Shown: piece after piece, positions 25,712 through 34,478 of the stretch
Layout: every line of letters begins with the position of its first letter
Numbering within the stretch: the stretch's first letter is position 1
NCBI GenBank assembly: GCA_003457135.1
Contig: DMSQ01000003.1
Span: 1-46,433 of the forward strand
Direction of reading: 5' to 3'
From: Prolixibacteraceae bacterium
GTDB taxonomy: Bacteria > Bacteroidota > Bacteroidia > Bacteroidales > Prolixibacteraceae
Length of the DNA: 46,433 nt
Made by a program: the position numbers and the translations under genes
Notes under the pieces: generated by a model
Database searches by the model: none
Seen by the model: only the letters and a program-made list of their open reading frames with translations
What the model was told of the DNA's origin: nothing

Positions 25712-26773
25712 ATGAAATCATTTCCAAAAGAAATCAGAATTGGCAACAAGATCATTGGTGTTGGACATCCAACTTATATAATTGCCGAAATAGGAGCAAA
25801 TTTTGACAAAAACATCGACAAAGCGAAACGCTTGATTGATGCAGCAAAAGAAGCAGGAGCTGATTGTGCTAAATTCCAGACATTCAGTACTCCAAAGATT
25901 GTTTCTGAAGGTGGATTTTCAAGAATGAAATTGGAAGGAGTCCATGGTTCTTGGGGAAGAACAGTTAGCGAAGTATTCAAAGATGCTGAGTTTCCAAGGG
26001 AGTGGCATCAGGAAATTTCAGAGTATTGCGCAAAAATAGGCATTGATTTCTCTACCTCACCTTATGATTTTGAGGCGGTTGATTTATGTATAAAATTGGA
26101 TGTACCATTCATTAAAATCGGCTCTGGAGAAATTACTTGGCTCGAAATGTTAGACTATATTGCACGTAAAGGTAAACCAATGATGCTTGCAACCGGAGAC
26201 GCAACAATGGCTGAAATTGATGAAGCGGTTCGAACCATTGAAGCAACGGGAAACCGTGAACTAATCCTGATGCAATGCATCACAAACTATCCTTCAAAAA
26301 TCGACAGTGCCAATGTCAATGTTTTGAAAACCTATCAATCAGCTTTTGATATTTTGACTGGTTATTCCGATCATTCACCTGGACCCGTTGTAGCATTAGC
26401 ATCTGTTGTTTTAGGTGGATGTGTAATTGAAAAACACTTTACATTGAATAAAGCTGACAAAGGCCCTGATCATCCTCATTCAATGAATCCTACAGAGTTT
26501 AAGTTAATGGTTGATTATGTGCGGGAAATTGAACGAGCCATGGGGAGTACCCGCAAAGAGGTTGTTGAAGAAGAAGGAGAAACTGTGTTTGTTCAACGTC
26601 GCTGCCTTTACGCAAAAAGATATATTCCTGTTGGAAAGATTATTGAATCAGATGACATTGATGTTTTAAGACCTGCACTTGGTATTCCGCCAAAATTCAA
26701 AAATGTAATTATTGGCAAGACTTCTAAAATAAACATTGAAGCTGGACAGCCATTATTCTGGGAAAACTTTTGA
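25712..26773 (+). CDS. NeuB/PseI/SpsE-family nonulosonic acid synthase
   Basis: This 353-residue enzyme has a TIM barrel with YIIAEIGANFDKNIDKAKRL (21-40), GADCAKFQTF, DFSTSPYDFEAVDL, FIKIGSGE, MLATGDATMAEID, MQCITNYPS, GYSDHSPGP and VIEKHFTLNK. A C-terminal SAF (antifreeze-like) domain follows, with RRCLYAKRYIPVGKII. It condenses a hexosamine derivative with phosphoenolpyruvate to form a nine-carbon keto acid. The context of a 4,6-dehydratase and aminotransferase points to a pseudaminic- or legionaminic-like product; plain sialic acid is less likely. Confidence 0.9.
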   Translation: MKSFPKEIRIGNKIIGVGHPTYIIAEIGANFDKNIDKAKRLIDAAKEAGADCAKFQTFSTPKIVSEGGFSRMKLEGVHGSWGRTVSEVFKDAEFPREWHQEISEYCAKIGIDFSTSPYDFEAVDLCIKLDVPFIKIGSGEITWLEMLDYIARKGKPMMLATGDATMAEIDEAVRTIEATGNRELILMQCITNYPSKIDSANVNVLKTYQSAFDILTGYSDHSPGPVVALASVVLGGCVIEKHFTLNKADKGPDHPHSMNPTEFKLMVDYVREIERAMGSTRKEVVEEEGETVFVQRRCLYAKRYIPVGKIIESDDIDVLRPALGIPPKFKNVIIGKTSKINIEAGQPLFWENF

Positions 26774-26774
26774 A

Positions 26775-27359
26775 ATGACACCAAGGGAAAAACTGATAAT
26801 ATTGGTTGATAATGATTGTATCAAAAAATCGGATGCAATTATTTTGTTGGAAGGAGATGGTTTAAACAGATATCCTAAAGCGGTTGAACTTTATCACTCA
26901 GGTTTTGCCGACAACTTAGTATTTAGTGGTGAAATAACCAACCAAGCGTATGGGAGCATTCCGTTTTCAGTTATTTACCCTAAATTAATTAATACTGGGA
27001 TACCGCATTCAACAATCGTTCATGAATCAAAATCTCAAAATACAAGGGAACAAGCTATTGAGGTGATTAAGCTGTCCAAAAAAAATGGTTGGAAGAAACT
27101 AATACTCGTTGCCTCCCATTACCATCAATATAGGGCATATCTAACATTTCTAAAAGAAATACTAAATACAAATAGTAACATTTTACTCTATAATGCTCCT
27201 GCAAAAGATTTAACATGGTTTAAAGAAACTGGGTGGGGTAAACGATTCGATTTACTTGATGATGAATTTGCCCGTATTGAAAAATATACCCAGTTATCTC
27301 ATCTGTCAACAATAAAAGAAGCAATTGAATATCAAGAATGGAAAGAACAACAAGCATAG
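26775..27359 (+). CDS. YdcF/DUF218-family protein
   Basis: This is a 194-residue protein from the ATG at 26775, one base after the synthase stop. A TTG at 26736 in the same frame would overlap the synthase by 38 nt and is not preferred. DUF218 hallmarks are visible: DAIILLEGDGLNRYPKAVEL, LVFSGE, ESKSQNTREQA and LILVASHYHQYRA. YdcF-like proteins bind nucleotide or SAM-like ligands, but most have no defined activity. No transmembrane segment is present, so this is the soluble form. Its place inside the nonulosonic-acid run suggests a role there. Confidence 0.78.
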   Translation: MTPREKLIILVDNDCIKKSDAIILLEGDGLNRYPKAVELYHSGFADNLVFSGEITNQAYGSIPFSVIYPKLINTGIPHSTIVHESKSQNTREQAIEVIKLSKKNGWKKLILVASHYHQYRAYLTFLKEILNTNSNILLYNAPAKDLTWFKETGWGKRFDLLDDEFARIEKYTQLSHLSTIKEAIEYQEWKEQQA

Positions 27360-27970
27360 AAGAAGCAAAACTAATTCTGGGCAAAAATTTCATTGGACCG
27401 GATGAATTATCTATTATTGCTGATCAAATGAGGATTGCACTACCAGGCAATTATCCCGAAATTCCGTTTAGTAAAAAAGAATTAATTGAAAAGCATGAAT
27501 ATTATATTTTAATTCTTGGAACATCTCAAATGAAAGATGGGACCCCATTAACATTAAAATCATTGATAGATCAATTTGGTAAAAATCCCGACATTTCTGA
27601 ACCATGTTTCTACAATCAGGATTGGTATGTAAAAGAAGATTTTATAGTTAGGCCTTGTGAAAAGAAATGGTTTTTAATAAGGAAAAACGTTCTTAACGAA
27701 ACCCGTGGGGTAGATCCTCAATTGATAGTTGCTAAAATTAAACTGCCTGCAGCAGTTCTTTGTGCTTATGTTTTCTTTTGCAATTTTCTCTTAAATCAAG
27801 GGGACCTGCTATGGAAGCATGACTTCGTATGGTGTTCTGATGTTGATGTTAACAATGATATGATCTATGTTGGCAGGTATATTGATGCGACTGGATTTTG
27901 CAAGAATGGATTTAGTATTCATCGCCACCTTAAATTAAGAAATAATTATAGTTGTATTAAATTTTATTAA
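27338..27970 (+). CDS. Unknown protein at the end of the nonulosonic-acid module
   Basis: I do not recognise this 210-residue protein. It is soluble, with no signal peptide or clear membrane span, and overlaps the YdcF-like gene by 22 nt. Notable stretches are YILILGTSQMKDGTPLTL, SEPCFYNQDWYVKEDF, CEKKWFLIRKNVLNETRG and WCSDVDVNNDMIYVGRYIDA, and it ends SCIKFY. The density of Trp, Tyr and Cys suggests a compact enzyme-like fold. The pathway here has no visible PseG-type nucleotidase or PseH-type acetyltransferase, and this protein is one candidate to fill such a gap. That is inference only. Confidence 0.6.
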   Translation: MERTTSIEEAKLILGKNFIGPDELSIIADQMRIALPGNYPEIPFSKKELIEKHEYYILILGTSQMKDGTPLTLKSLIDQFGKNPDISEPCFYNQDWYVKEDFIVRPCEKKWFLIRKNVLNETRGVDPQLIVAKIKLPAAVLCAYVFFCNFLLNQGDLLWKHDFVWCSDVDVNNDMIYVGRYIDATGFCKNGFSIHRHLKLRNNYSCIKFY

Positions 27971-27989
27971 ACTCACATAAAAACAATTG

Positions 27990-29303
27990 ATGATAAAAAA
28001 TATCCCATTTAAGATATTTAAAAGTTTGAGCGGGGTATTTGATTTCTCCCTTATAAAAAGCACAGGAATATATACGGTTTCGGCCCTTATTAATGCTTCT
28101 ATTCCATTCTTGCTACTTCCTTTCCTTACGAAATTTCTTTCCCGTGCTGATTTTGGAGTTATATTTATGTTTTCCACATTGACAACCTTTATAACTCCTT
28201 TTATAAACATTAGTATGGATGGTGCCATAACCCGGGTATTTTATAGCGATAAAAATTCTATTAACCAATATATTGGGAATTGTATCATTATTAGTATTAC
28301 AAGTACTCTTTTATCACTTTTACTTTGTCTTCTGATTTCTGAAAAAATGCTTGATTATACAAGCCTAACCATCGAATGGGTAGTTCTTTGTATTATTTAT
28401 TGTTTTTTCCAATTTATGGTATTGATTCTCCTTACACTATACCGTATTCATGTAAAACCCTTTAAATATGGGGCCTTGCAGATAATTCAATCAGCCCTGA
28501 ATCTGACACTATCTCTGATTCTAATAGGAGTATATAATTATAAATGGGACGGTCGGATTTTAGCACAAGTTTTCTCTTCATTTGCTTTAGCCATTGTTTG
28601 TTTTTTTCTTATAAAGGTAAATTATAAAGTTATTTTTAAAATCAATTTCAGCTTCATTAAACACGCATTGAAGTTTGGAGGTGGATTAATCCCACACGCA
28701 TTGGGTCTGGCGTTAATTGTTTATACCAATAGGTTTTTTCTTTTAAATATGGTAAATATAGATGAAACAGGCCTTTTTGGAGTAGCATCACAATTAGCAA
28801 GTGTTATATCTTTTTTTACATTCTCTTTCAATAATGCATACGTTCCATGGCTTTATGAAAAACTTAGCAAGAATAGCATGCTCGAACGTTTTAAGTTGGT
28901 CCGATTCACATATTACTATTTTGTTCTACTTTTATTTTTTGGTTTAATTTATTATTTGGCCCTTCCAATTTTATATCATTTATTTATTAATGTAAAATTT
29001 GAGCAATCAATTAAGTATACACCTTGGCTTATTCTTGGTTTGTTATTTCAGGGAATGTATTTAATGGTAACCAATTATATTATCTATTCTGAGAAAACAC
29101 ATTTCCAGGCAATTGTTACAATTATTGTTGGTGTCCTGAATGTACCATTAACATATTCTTTAATTGTACTATTTGGTTCTATTGGGGCTGCAGTTGCATT
29201 TACAATCTCATTCTTTTTGTTATTTATATTGACATGGGGGTTAAGTGCAAAGGTTTACTCGATGCCATGGTTTTTGTTTTTTAAAATAAGGAAAAGGTCA
29301 TAA
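27990..29303 (+). CDS. wzx: Wzx-type oligosaccharide flippase
   Basis: This 437-residue integral membrane protein has about 12-14 hydrophobic segments and the N-terminal MATE/PST pattern (VSALINASIPFLLLPFLTKF, SRADFGVIFMF) of the polysaccharide_synt family. It should flip the undecaprenyl-linked repeat unit to the periplasmic face. The ATG at 27990 is chosen over an adjacent in-frame TTG. It precedes the polymerase gene by one base pair, giving the usual wzx-wzy order. Confidence 0.85.
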   Translation: MIKNIPFKIFKSLSGVFDFSLIKSTGIYTVSALINASIPFLLLPFLTKFLSRADFGVIFMFSTLTTFITPFINISMDGAITRVFYSDKNSINQYIGNCIIISITSTLLSLLLCLLISEKMLDYTSLTIEWVVLCIIYCFFQFMVLILLTLYRIHVKPFKYGALQIIQSALNLTLSLILIGVYNYKWDGRILAQVFSSFALAIVCFFLIKVNYKVIFKINFSFIKHALKFGGGLIPHALGLALIVYTNRFFLLNMVNIDETGLFGVASQLASVISFFTFSFNNAYVPWLYEKLSKNSMLERFKLVRFTYYYFVLLLFFGLIYYLALPILYHLFINVKFEQSIKYTPWLILGLLFQGMYLMVTNYIIYSEKTHFQAIVTIIVGVLNVPLTYSLIVLFGSIGAAVAFTISFFLLFILTWGLSAKVYSMPWFLFFKIRKRS

Positions 29304-29304
29304 T

Positions 29305-30498
29305 ATGAAAATAGTTTTTAATTTCAAGACTGTTCTAATTGCTATTATCCTTATTGCTATACCTGGTTTAATAGGATACCAACCATTCTTGCCAAAACTG
29401 GTTCAAACTATTTTGATTTATTCCAGGCTTCTCTTATTTGGCCTTTATATTCTATTTTTTCTCAGAAATGAACTAAATTTCAAACTCCTTCTACTTTTTC
29501 TTTTCTATATTTCTATATTATTTGCAATTAATCCACCTTCAGATCTTAATTATTATGGTTTGGTTTTTTTATCAGTCTTTTCATCACTGTTATATTTTAA
29601 ATTAGGAACTCATTTAATAAACAGCGATGCCAATCATTCCTATTTTAAGTATCTTATATTTGGTATTAATATTTTTAATATTTCCACACTACTAGTCTAT
29701 TATTTACTTGGAACAGGGTACATTAATGCTACAAATTTTTTCGAAATTGCGGGAAAAGATAATATAGAATTATTTCGATTTTCAATAGGAAATCCAATAG
29801 AAATTCCATTATTAATTACTGCACTCCTGTATGCTTCAATTAAGCTATTGCCTTCTACTAAAAATCACATGTTTTCCTTATCGTTAAATCTTATAGTTAC
29901 AATACTTTCGCAATCACGCATTATGGTGATAGTTACTGTACTTATGTTTTTACGTGAATTGTTTAGAAGCCAACTGAAATATAAGGTACAAGCTGTGATA
30001 ATTATATTGGCCTGTCTACCCTTTTTAATATATCAGTTTGGAGATATAGTTCTTTCATTATTCGATAGACTCTCCGGCAATGATGCTGGATCTATCAATG
30101 GCAGGAGAATGTTATTACAAATATTCTTAGATCATATAAATGTGCTCAATCTATCATTTGGTAACGGACTCACTTCAACACTTGACTTAATAAAAAAACA
30201 AATCGGAGTATATCGGACAATTGAAAGTGTCTTAATACAATTGATTTACGAATTAGGAATACTGGGCACTTTTCTTTTTGTGGGAAATCTTTTCATAAGT
30301 AAGAAAAAAATTCATTTACCCGATATTTTCGATTTTGTAATTCTACTTATGTACGCACAAATGTTTCTATTTCTTCCCATTTTCACATTAATGCCCTTCT
30401 CTTTTTTCATATTTGGAATTTGCACAAAACAATATACTATAAACAATAAATTAATGGTAATTACCAATATGAGTAGAAATAAACTTGAGAATGATTAA
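29305..30498 (+). CDS. wzy: Wzy-type O-antigen/capsule polymerase
   Basis: This 397-residue membrane protein has about 10-12 hydrophobic helices and a larger external loop around residues 240-310 containing RLSGNDAGSINGRRML. Such a loop with Arg residues is typical of O-antigen polymerase/ligase-like proteins. Sequence conservation in this family is low, so the call depends on topology and on position directly after wzx. It should polymerise repeat units in the periplasm. Confidence 0.72.
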   Translation: MKIVFNFKTVLIAIILIAIPGLIGYQPFLPKLVQTILIYSRLLLFGLYILFFLRNELNFKLLLLFLFYISILFAINPPSDLNYYGLVFLSVFSSLLYFKLGTHLINSDANHSYFKYLIFGINIFNISTLLVYYLLGTGYINATNFFEIAGKDNIELFRFSIGNPIEIPLLITALLYASIKLLPSTKNHMFSLSLNLIVTILSQSRIMVIVTVLMFLRELFRSQLKYKVQAVIIILACLPFLIYQFGDIVLSLFDRLSGNDAGSINGRRMLLQIFLDHINVLNLSFGNGLTSTLDLIKKQIGVYRTIESVLIQLIYELGILGTFLFVGNLFISKKKIHLPDIFDFVILLMYAQMFLFLPIFTLMPFSFFIFGICTKQYTINNKLMVITNMSRNKLEND

Positions 30499-31294
30499 AA
30501 ATTTTAAATTAAAATATTATTTATCACCTTTTCTAATAGATTTAATACGATTCTATCGGTCATATCAGCTTAAAAAAGTGCCATCAAGAATTCTTAAAAC
30601 GAATTCCAGGTGGCATAACAAATATTGTGGCGAGGAGGTTTTTATAATAGGAAACGGACCATCACTTGGGGATGTGGATCTTTCATTAATAAAGGGCAGT
30701 AAGGTAATTGTGATGAACTCGTTTGAGCGTGCTACCTGGAAAGATTCTGTAGAAATTGTAGCTCATTGTATAGGTGAACCTTCAATGGTAAAAGCTTGGT
30801 CAAAGTCAGAAATATTAGAGAGTATTAATGGAACAAAAGCCAAATCATATTGGTTACATTTTACTTCTTATAATCACTTTGAAAAATGCGGGAAGCGAGA
30901 TTTATTGCATTATGTTTTCATAACAAATGAACCTGGTTTGTGGGGCAATCGAGCAATTAATCTGGCGAAGCCTACATTAACCTACCAAACAACGGCTCAG
31001 CTTGCGATACTGGTGGCATTACACATGGGGTTTAATAAAATTGGTCTTCTCGGATTTGATCATGATTGGCTGGCCAGCCCTGACTACTCAAAACATTTTT
31101 ATTCCAATGAAAAGGACTCAAATGATACTCTACACGAGTGGTCTTATTTAGTAATAGTAAATATGATTGACCGTATGTGGCGTATCTATTATAAACTTAG
31201 GGATATCGCAAATTACAATGGTGTTGAAATTTACAACTTAACAAAAAGCTCATATTTAGATGTCTTTAAAAAAGATGATTTAGAGAACTTTTAA
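30491..31294 (+). CDS. GNGPSL-motif protein (MptE/DUF115-like or GT42-like), candidate sugar transferase
   Basis: This is a 267-residue protein from the ATG at 30491, overlapping wzy by 8 nt. A TTG two codons earlier is rejected. The core is a Rossmann-like domain starting EVFIIGNGPSLGDVDLSLI (GNGPSL at 54-59), then VIVMNSF, and later TTAQLAILVALHMGFNKIGLLGFDHDW. This layout is shared by DUF115/MptE-like proteins, which include nonulosonic acid transferases acting on flagellin, and by GT42 sialyltransferases such as Cst-II. Given the upstream NeuB-type module, transfer of the nonulosonic acid onto the repeat unit is a reasonable guess, but it remains unproven. Confidence 0.6.
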   Translation: MIKNFKLKYYLSPFLIDLIRFYRSYQLKKVPSRILKTNSRWHNKYCGEEVFIIGNGPSLGDVDLSLIKGSKVIVMNSFERATWKDSVEIVAHCIGEPSMVKAWSKSEILESINGTKAKSYWLHFTSYNHFEKCGKRDLLHYVFITNEPGLWGNRAINLAKPTLTYQTTAQLAILVALHMGFNKIGLLGFDHDWLASPDYSKHFYSNEKDSNDTLHEWSYLVIVNMIDRMWRIYYKLRDIANYNGVEIYNLTKSSYLDVFKKDDLENF

Positions 31295-31403
31295 AACAAC
31301 CTTGCTGGCTTACTTGATATATTTGATTTTGCCTTTGTTTTTATTCGATAAATGAATCCTCAATATGTATAATTTTTACTAATAATGAAAAATAACAATC
31401 AAG

Positions 31404-32267
31404 ATGAAAAAACAACTTATTCGGCTCATTAAACCAATTATAGAACGTTTACCAAGGTTGGCGATGACTTGTAGATATTTAAGGGATAGCTGGCAAATCC
31501 AAAAAGAGCCTAAACCGACCCCGATGGGCTTTAAGTTTGTGGGTAATCAATCAATGCAAAATGGTCAGTTTGAACCCGAAGAAACTCAGATTGTACAAAG
31601 TATTGTTTCTAAAGTAGATGTAGTCATTAATATTGGAGCTAATATCGGTTATTATTGTTGTATCGCCCTTAGCCAGAAAAAGAATGTCATCGCATTTGAA
31701 CCTATCAATCTCAACCTCAGATACCTTCTTCGAAATATCAAAGCGAATAATTGGGAATCAAAAATTGAAGTTTATTCGATGGCTCTTAGTAACAAAGTTG
31801 GTGTAATTGAAATTTATGGCGGTGGAACTGGAGCATCTCTTTTAAAAGGATGGGCAGGCAACCCAGAACAGCATGTTACTTTGGTTCCTTGCTCAACATT
31901 GGATACTGTATTAGGCACCAGATTTCAAAATAAGAAATGTTTCTTTATAGTAGATATTGAAGGTGCTGAGCTTTTGATGCTCAAAGGAGCTTTCTCTATT
32001 GTAGAAAGGGATCTAAAACCGATCTGGCTGATGGAAATATCTATTTCGGAACATCAACCAAAAGGTATTATTATCAATCCAAACTTATTAGCCACATTCC
32101 AACTTTTTTGGGATAGAGGTTATGAAGCATGGACCGCTGACAAGGAATGCCGAATCGTTCAATCTGATGAGATTAAAAAAATTGTTGCAAGTAATAAAGA
32201 CACCCTCAATACACACAATTTTCTGTTCATAGAAAAGGGGAAAGAGAGAGAGTATTTATATTCTTAG
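31404..32267 (+). CDS. FkbM-family methyltransferase
   Basis: This 287-residue SAM-dependent enzyme has motif I NIGANIGYYCCIAL (about 75-88), the acidic motif II VIAFEPINLNLRYL, VYSMALSN, and the FkbM signature FIVDIEGAELLMLKGA (about 178-193). FkbM enzymes O-methylate sugars and polyketides. It probably methylates a capsule sugar. A short basic amphipathic N terminus may tether it to the membrane. A 302-nt gene-free gap with an inverted-repeat element follows. Confidence 0.85.
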   Translation: MKKQLIRLIKPIIERLPRLAMTCRYLRDSWQIQKEPKPTPMGFKFVGNQSMQNGQFEPEETQIVQSIVSKVDVVINIGANIGYYCCIALSQKKNVIAFEPINLNLRYLLRNIKANNWESKIEVYSMALSNKVGVIEIYGGGTGASLLKGWAGNPEQHVTLVPCSTLDTVLGTRFQNKKCFFIVDIEGAELLMLKGAFSIVERDLKPIWLMEISISEHQPKGIIINPNLLATFQLFWDRGYEAWTADKECRIVQSDEIKKIVASNKDTLNTHNFLFIEKGKEREYLYS

Positions 32268-32338
32268 TAGGTGTTGTATTATTTGAAATATTGTAACCTA
32301 ATATAGGACTTACTGATAAAGCACTTAGTCTTGAGAAT

Positions 32339-32555
32339 AAAGTAAAATGGGGTATCCGATCATCTCCCGTAAAATTGCATAGGAATATCTTCATGTTAAA
32401 CTGAGTATGAAATGGTCTTTATAAGCAAGATTTATAAGAAAGAGAACAGAACTGGACTGCATATTTTGCGACAAACAGTCGAATTACGGGTTTTGTATGT
32501 CCAGTTTTCCTTACATCAAAATCACGGGTAATGATCGGATACCCCATTTAAAGTA
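32339..32555. mobile_element. 205-bp MITE-like element with 6-bp target duplication
   Basis: Perfect 19-nt terminal inverted repeats AAATGGGGTATCCGATCAT (32345-32363) and their complement (32531-32549) extend imperfectly to about 30 nt (CCCGT side). The element is flanked by AAAGTA at 32339-32344 and 32550-32555, a likely target-site duplication. An inner pair AACTGGAC (32450-32457)/GTCCAGTT (32499-32506) is nested in one half. No ORF is present. It occupies nearly the whole gap between the methyltransferase and the next glycosyltransferase. Confidence 0.8.
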
Positions 32556-32569
32556 ATTTATTTAATATT

Positions 32570-33391
32570 ATGGCTAAATCAAATAATCCAAGTGTTTTCT
32601 TCTCAATTATTATACCTTCATATAATGATCTGGGATTACTTAAACAAGCGTTGGATTCAGTTTTATGGCAATCATACAAAGATGTTGAAATTATTATCGT
32701 TGATGATTCTACAACTAATGAAATATCCGAATTTATACAGTATTCAAATTATGCTGACCATATCTGCTATTTTAAAAATATACCAGCCAAAGGCGCTGTT
32801 CAAAATTGGAACTATGGGCTAAGCTTGGCAAATGGGAATTATTGTATTCTTCTACATCATGACGAGTATTTTTCGACCAACAACATATTGGAGGAATTGT
32901 TTCTTAAATTTAAATCTGACAAATATGGTTGTATAGTAATTAATAAAGCTTTTATTCGACAGGGTAATCTAATAACTATGAAATTTAGCCCTGTTGCTAT
33001 TCAATTTATTTTTAGCTGGGTTCCTTCTCTTTTATATGTAATTAATATTGTTGGGCCTTGTTCTTGTATTGCCTTCAGGAATTCTGGTTCTCCTAAATTT
33101 GATGAAAATCTTCAATGGGTAGTTGATATCGATTGGTATTATAGACTCTTCAAATTAAATAAGGTTTTATACATCAATTCATTGTTTATGAATTCAACTT
33201 ATGGGCATGTAAATCAAATTTCTAAAAATATTGACATTAAAATACAGGAAAAGCTTGATATGATTTATTTACGAAAAAGAACTAACCCTTTTAGCTATTT
33301 ACAATTAATTTATTTTTTGAGATTTGCATATAAAATTCTTGCAAATTCATTTTTTAAAGATAGTATTAACCCTATATATGGGAAAGTATAA
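32570..33391 (+). CDS. GT2-family glycosyltransferase
   Basis: This 273-residue GT-A fold enzyme begins with FFSIIIPSYNDLGLLKQAL (about 9-27). VEIIIVDDST supplies the nucleotide-binding Asp pair, and the metal site is LLHHDEYF, an HDE in place of the usual DxD. WVVDIDWYYRLF stands for the acceptor-binding ED motif region. The last 40 residues are hydrophobic/basic and may contact the membrane. The linkage formed cannot be predicted. A 254-nt A/T-rich gap with nothing recognisable follows. Confidence 0.82.
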   Translation: MAKSNNPSVFFSIIIPSYNDLGLLKQALDSVLWQSYKDVEIIIVDDSTTNEISEFIQYSNYADHICYFKNIPAKGAVQNWNYGLSLANGNYCILLHHDEYFSTNNILEELFLKFKSDKYGCIVINKAFIRQGNLITMKFSPVAIQFIFSWVPSLLYVINIVGPCSCIAFRNSGSPKFDENLQWVVDIDWYYRLFKLNKVLYINSLFMNSTYGHVNQISKNIDIKIQEKLDMIYLRKRTNPFSYLQLIYFLRFAYKILANSFFKDSINPIYGKV

Positions 33392-33645
33392 TTTTCAGCT
33401 CAACATATGACTTTACTTGGCGCGTTATAATTTCTGTCAATCTCAAATTCAGAATATTTAAATTAAAACTCAGTTGTGAAAGTAATGTGAAAATATACTG
33501 AATGATACAATTTAAACACAACCTGATTTCAATTAGTTCTTATGATTACTAATGGCATTGCTAAACATTAATCTCGACAAATTAGTCAATACATCCTCAA
33601 AATAGACGCCTTCTCTTTTTTGAATGATGAAATTATATTTAAAAG

Positions 33646-34476
33646 ATGGATCAGACTAAAAGAAATTTATCTTTTTCGGTTCTCCTTTCTGTTTATTACA
33701 AAGAAAAACCGGAATATCTCTCATCAGCTTTAGAAAGTATCTGGAAGAACCAAACACTTAAACCGAAAGAAATCGTTATCGTAAAAGACGGACCACTTTC
33801 AGATGAATTAGATCATGTCATTGATGCATTTTCTACAATAGCACCTATCAAATGTGTTTCTCTTGATAAAAATTATGGCTTGGGCATTGCATTGGCTAAA
33901 GGGCTTGAAGCATGTTCGAATGAAATTGTTGCAAGAATGGACAGTGATGATATTGCTCAACCAGATCGTTTTGAAAAGCAAGTTAAATTTTTGGTTGAAC
34001 ATCCAAAATATGATGTTGTTGGATCAAACATTGCAGAATTTAATCAATCTATAAACGATATTGTATCCTTTCGGAAAGTGCCGGAACAGGCAAATGAAAT
34101 CACTTCATTTGCCAAGAGAAGAAACCCAATGAATCACATGACTATTGTTTTTCGCAGAAGAGCAGTATTGGATGCCGGCAATTACGTTCCCTTTCTGGGC
34201 TATGAAGATTATTATTTATGGGTTCGCATGTTTCGAAACGGTTCTAAATTTTACAACCTCCAGGAAAATCTGGTATTTGCTCGCATAGGCAATGACATGC
34301 TTGTTCGCCGGCAGGGTATAAATTTCTTCTTTCAAGAGTTAAAACTTCAAAAGGAATTTCGCCGCATTGGTTTTATTAACCGTTTTGATTACATGTTGAA
34401 TCTTTTATTCCGTGCAACACCCCGCCTGTTTCCTATTTGGGGTCTAAAATATGTATATAAAACTTTAAGAAAATAA
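33646..34476 (+). CDS. GT2-family glycosyltransferase (capsule/LPS type)
   Basis: This 276-residue enzyme begins FSVLLSVYYKEKPEYLSSAL. It has EIVIVKDGPL, ARMDSDDIAQPDRFEKQ with the DSDD metal site at about 100-103, NPMNHMTIVFRR and the GYEDYYLWVRM acceptor/catalytic motif. It resembles the many Bacteroidetes capsular glycosyltransferases that add GlcNAc, Gal or deoxysugars. It is only 2 nt upstream of the SDR epimerase and probably uses that enzyme's product. Confidence 0.86.
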   Translation: MDQTKRNLSFSVLLSVYYKEKPEYLSSALESIWKNQTLKPKEIVIVKDGPLSDELDHVIDAFSTIAPIKCVSLDKNYGLGIALAKGLEACSNEIVARMDSDDIAQPDRFEKQVKFLVEHPKYDVVGSNIAEFNQSINDIVSFRKVPEQANEITSFAKRRNPMNHMTIVFRRRAVLDAGNYVPFLGYEDYYLWVRMFRNGSKFYNLQENLVFARIGNDMLVRRQGINFFFQELKLQKEFRRIGFINRFDYMLNLLFRATPRLFPIWGLKYVYKTLRK

Positions 34477-34478
34477 AA

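Noticed and set aside
26736..26774. TTG start for the YdcF-like gene giving 13 extra residues
   Set aside because: It would overlap the synthase by 38 nt and the extra residues show no family features; an ATG lies directly after the synthase stop at 26775.
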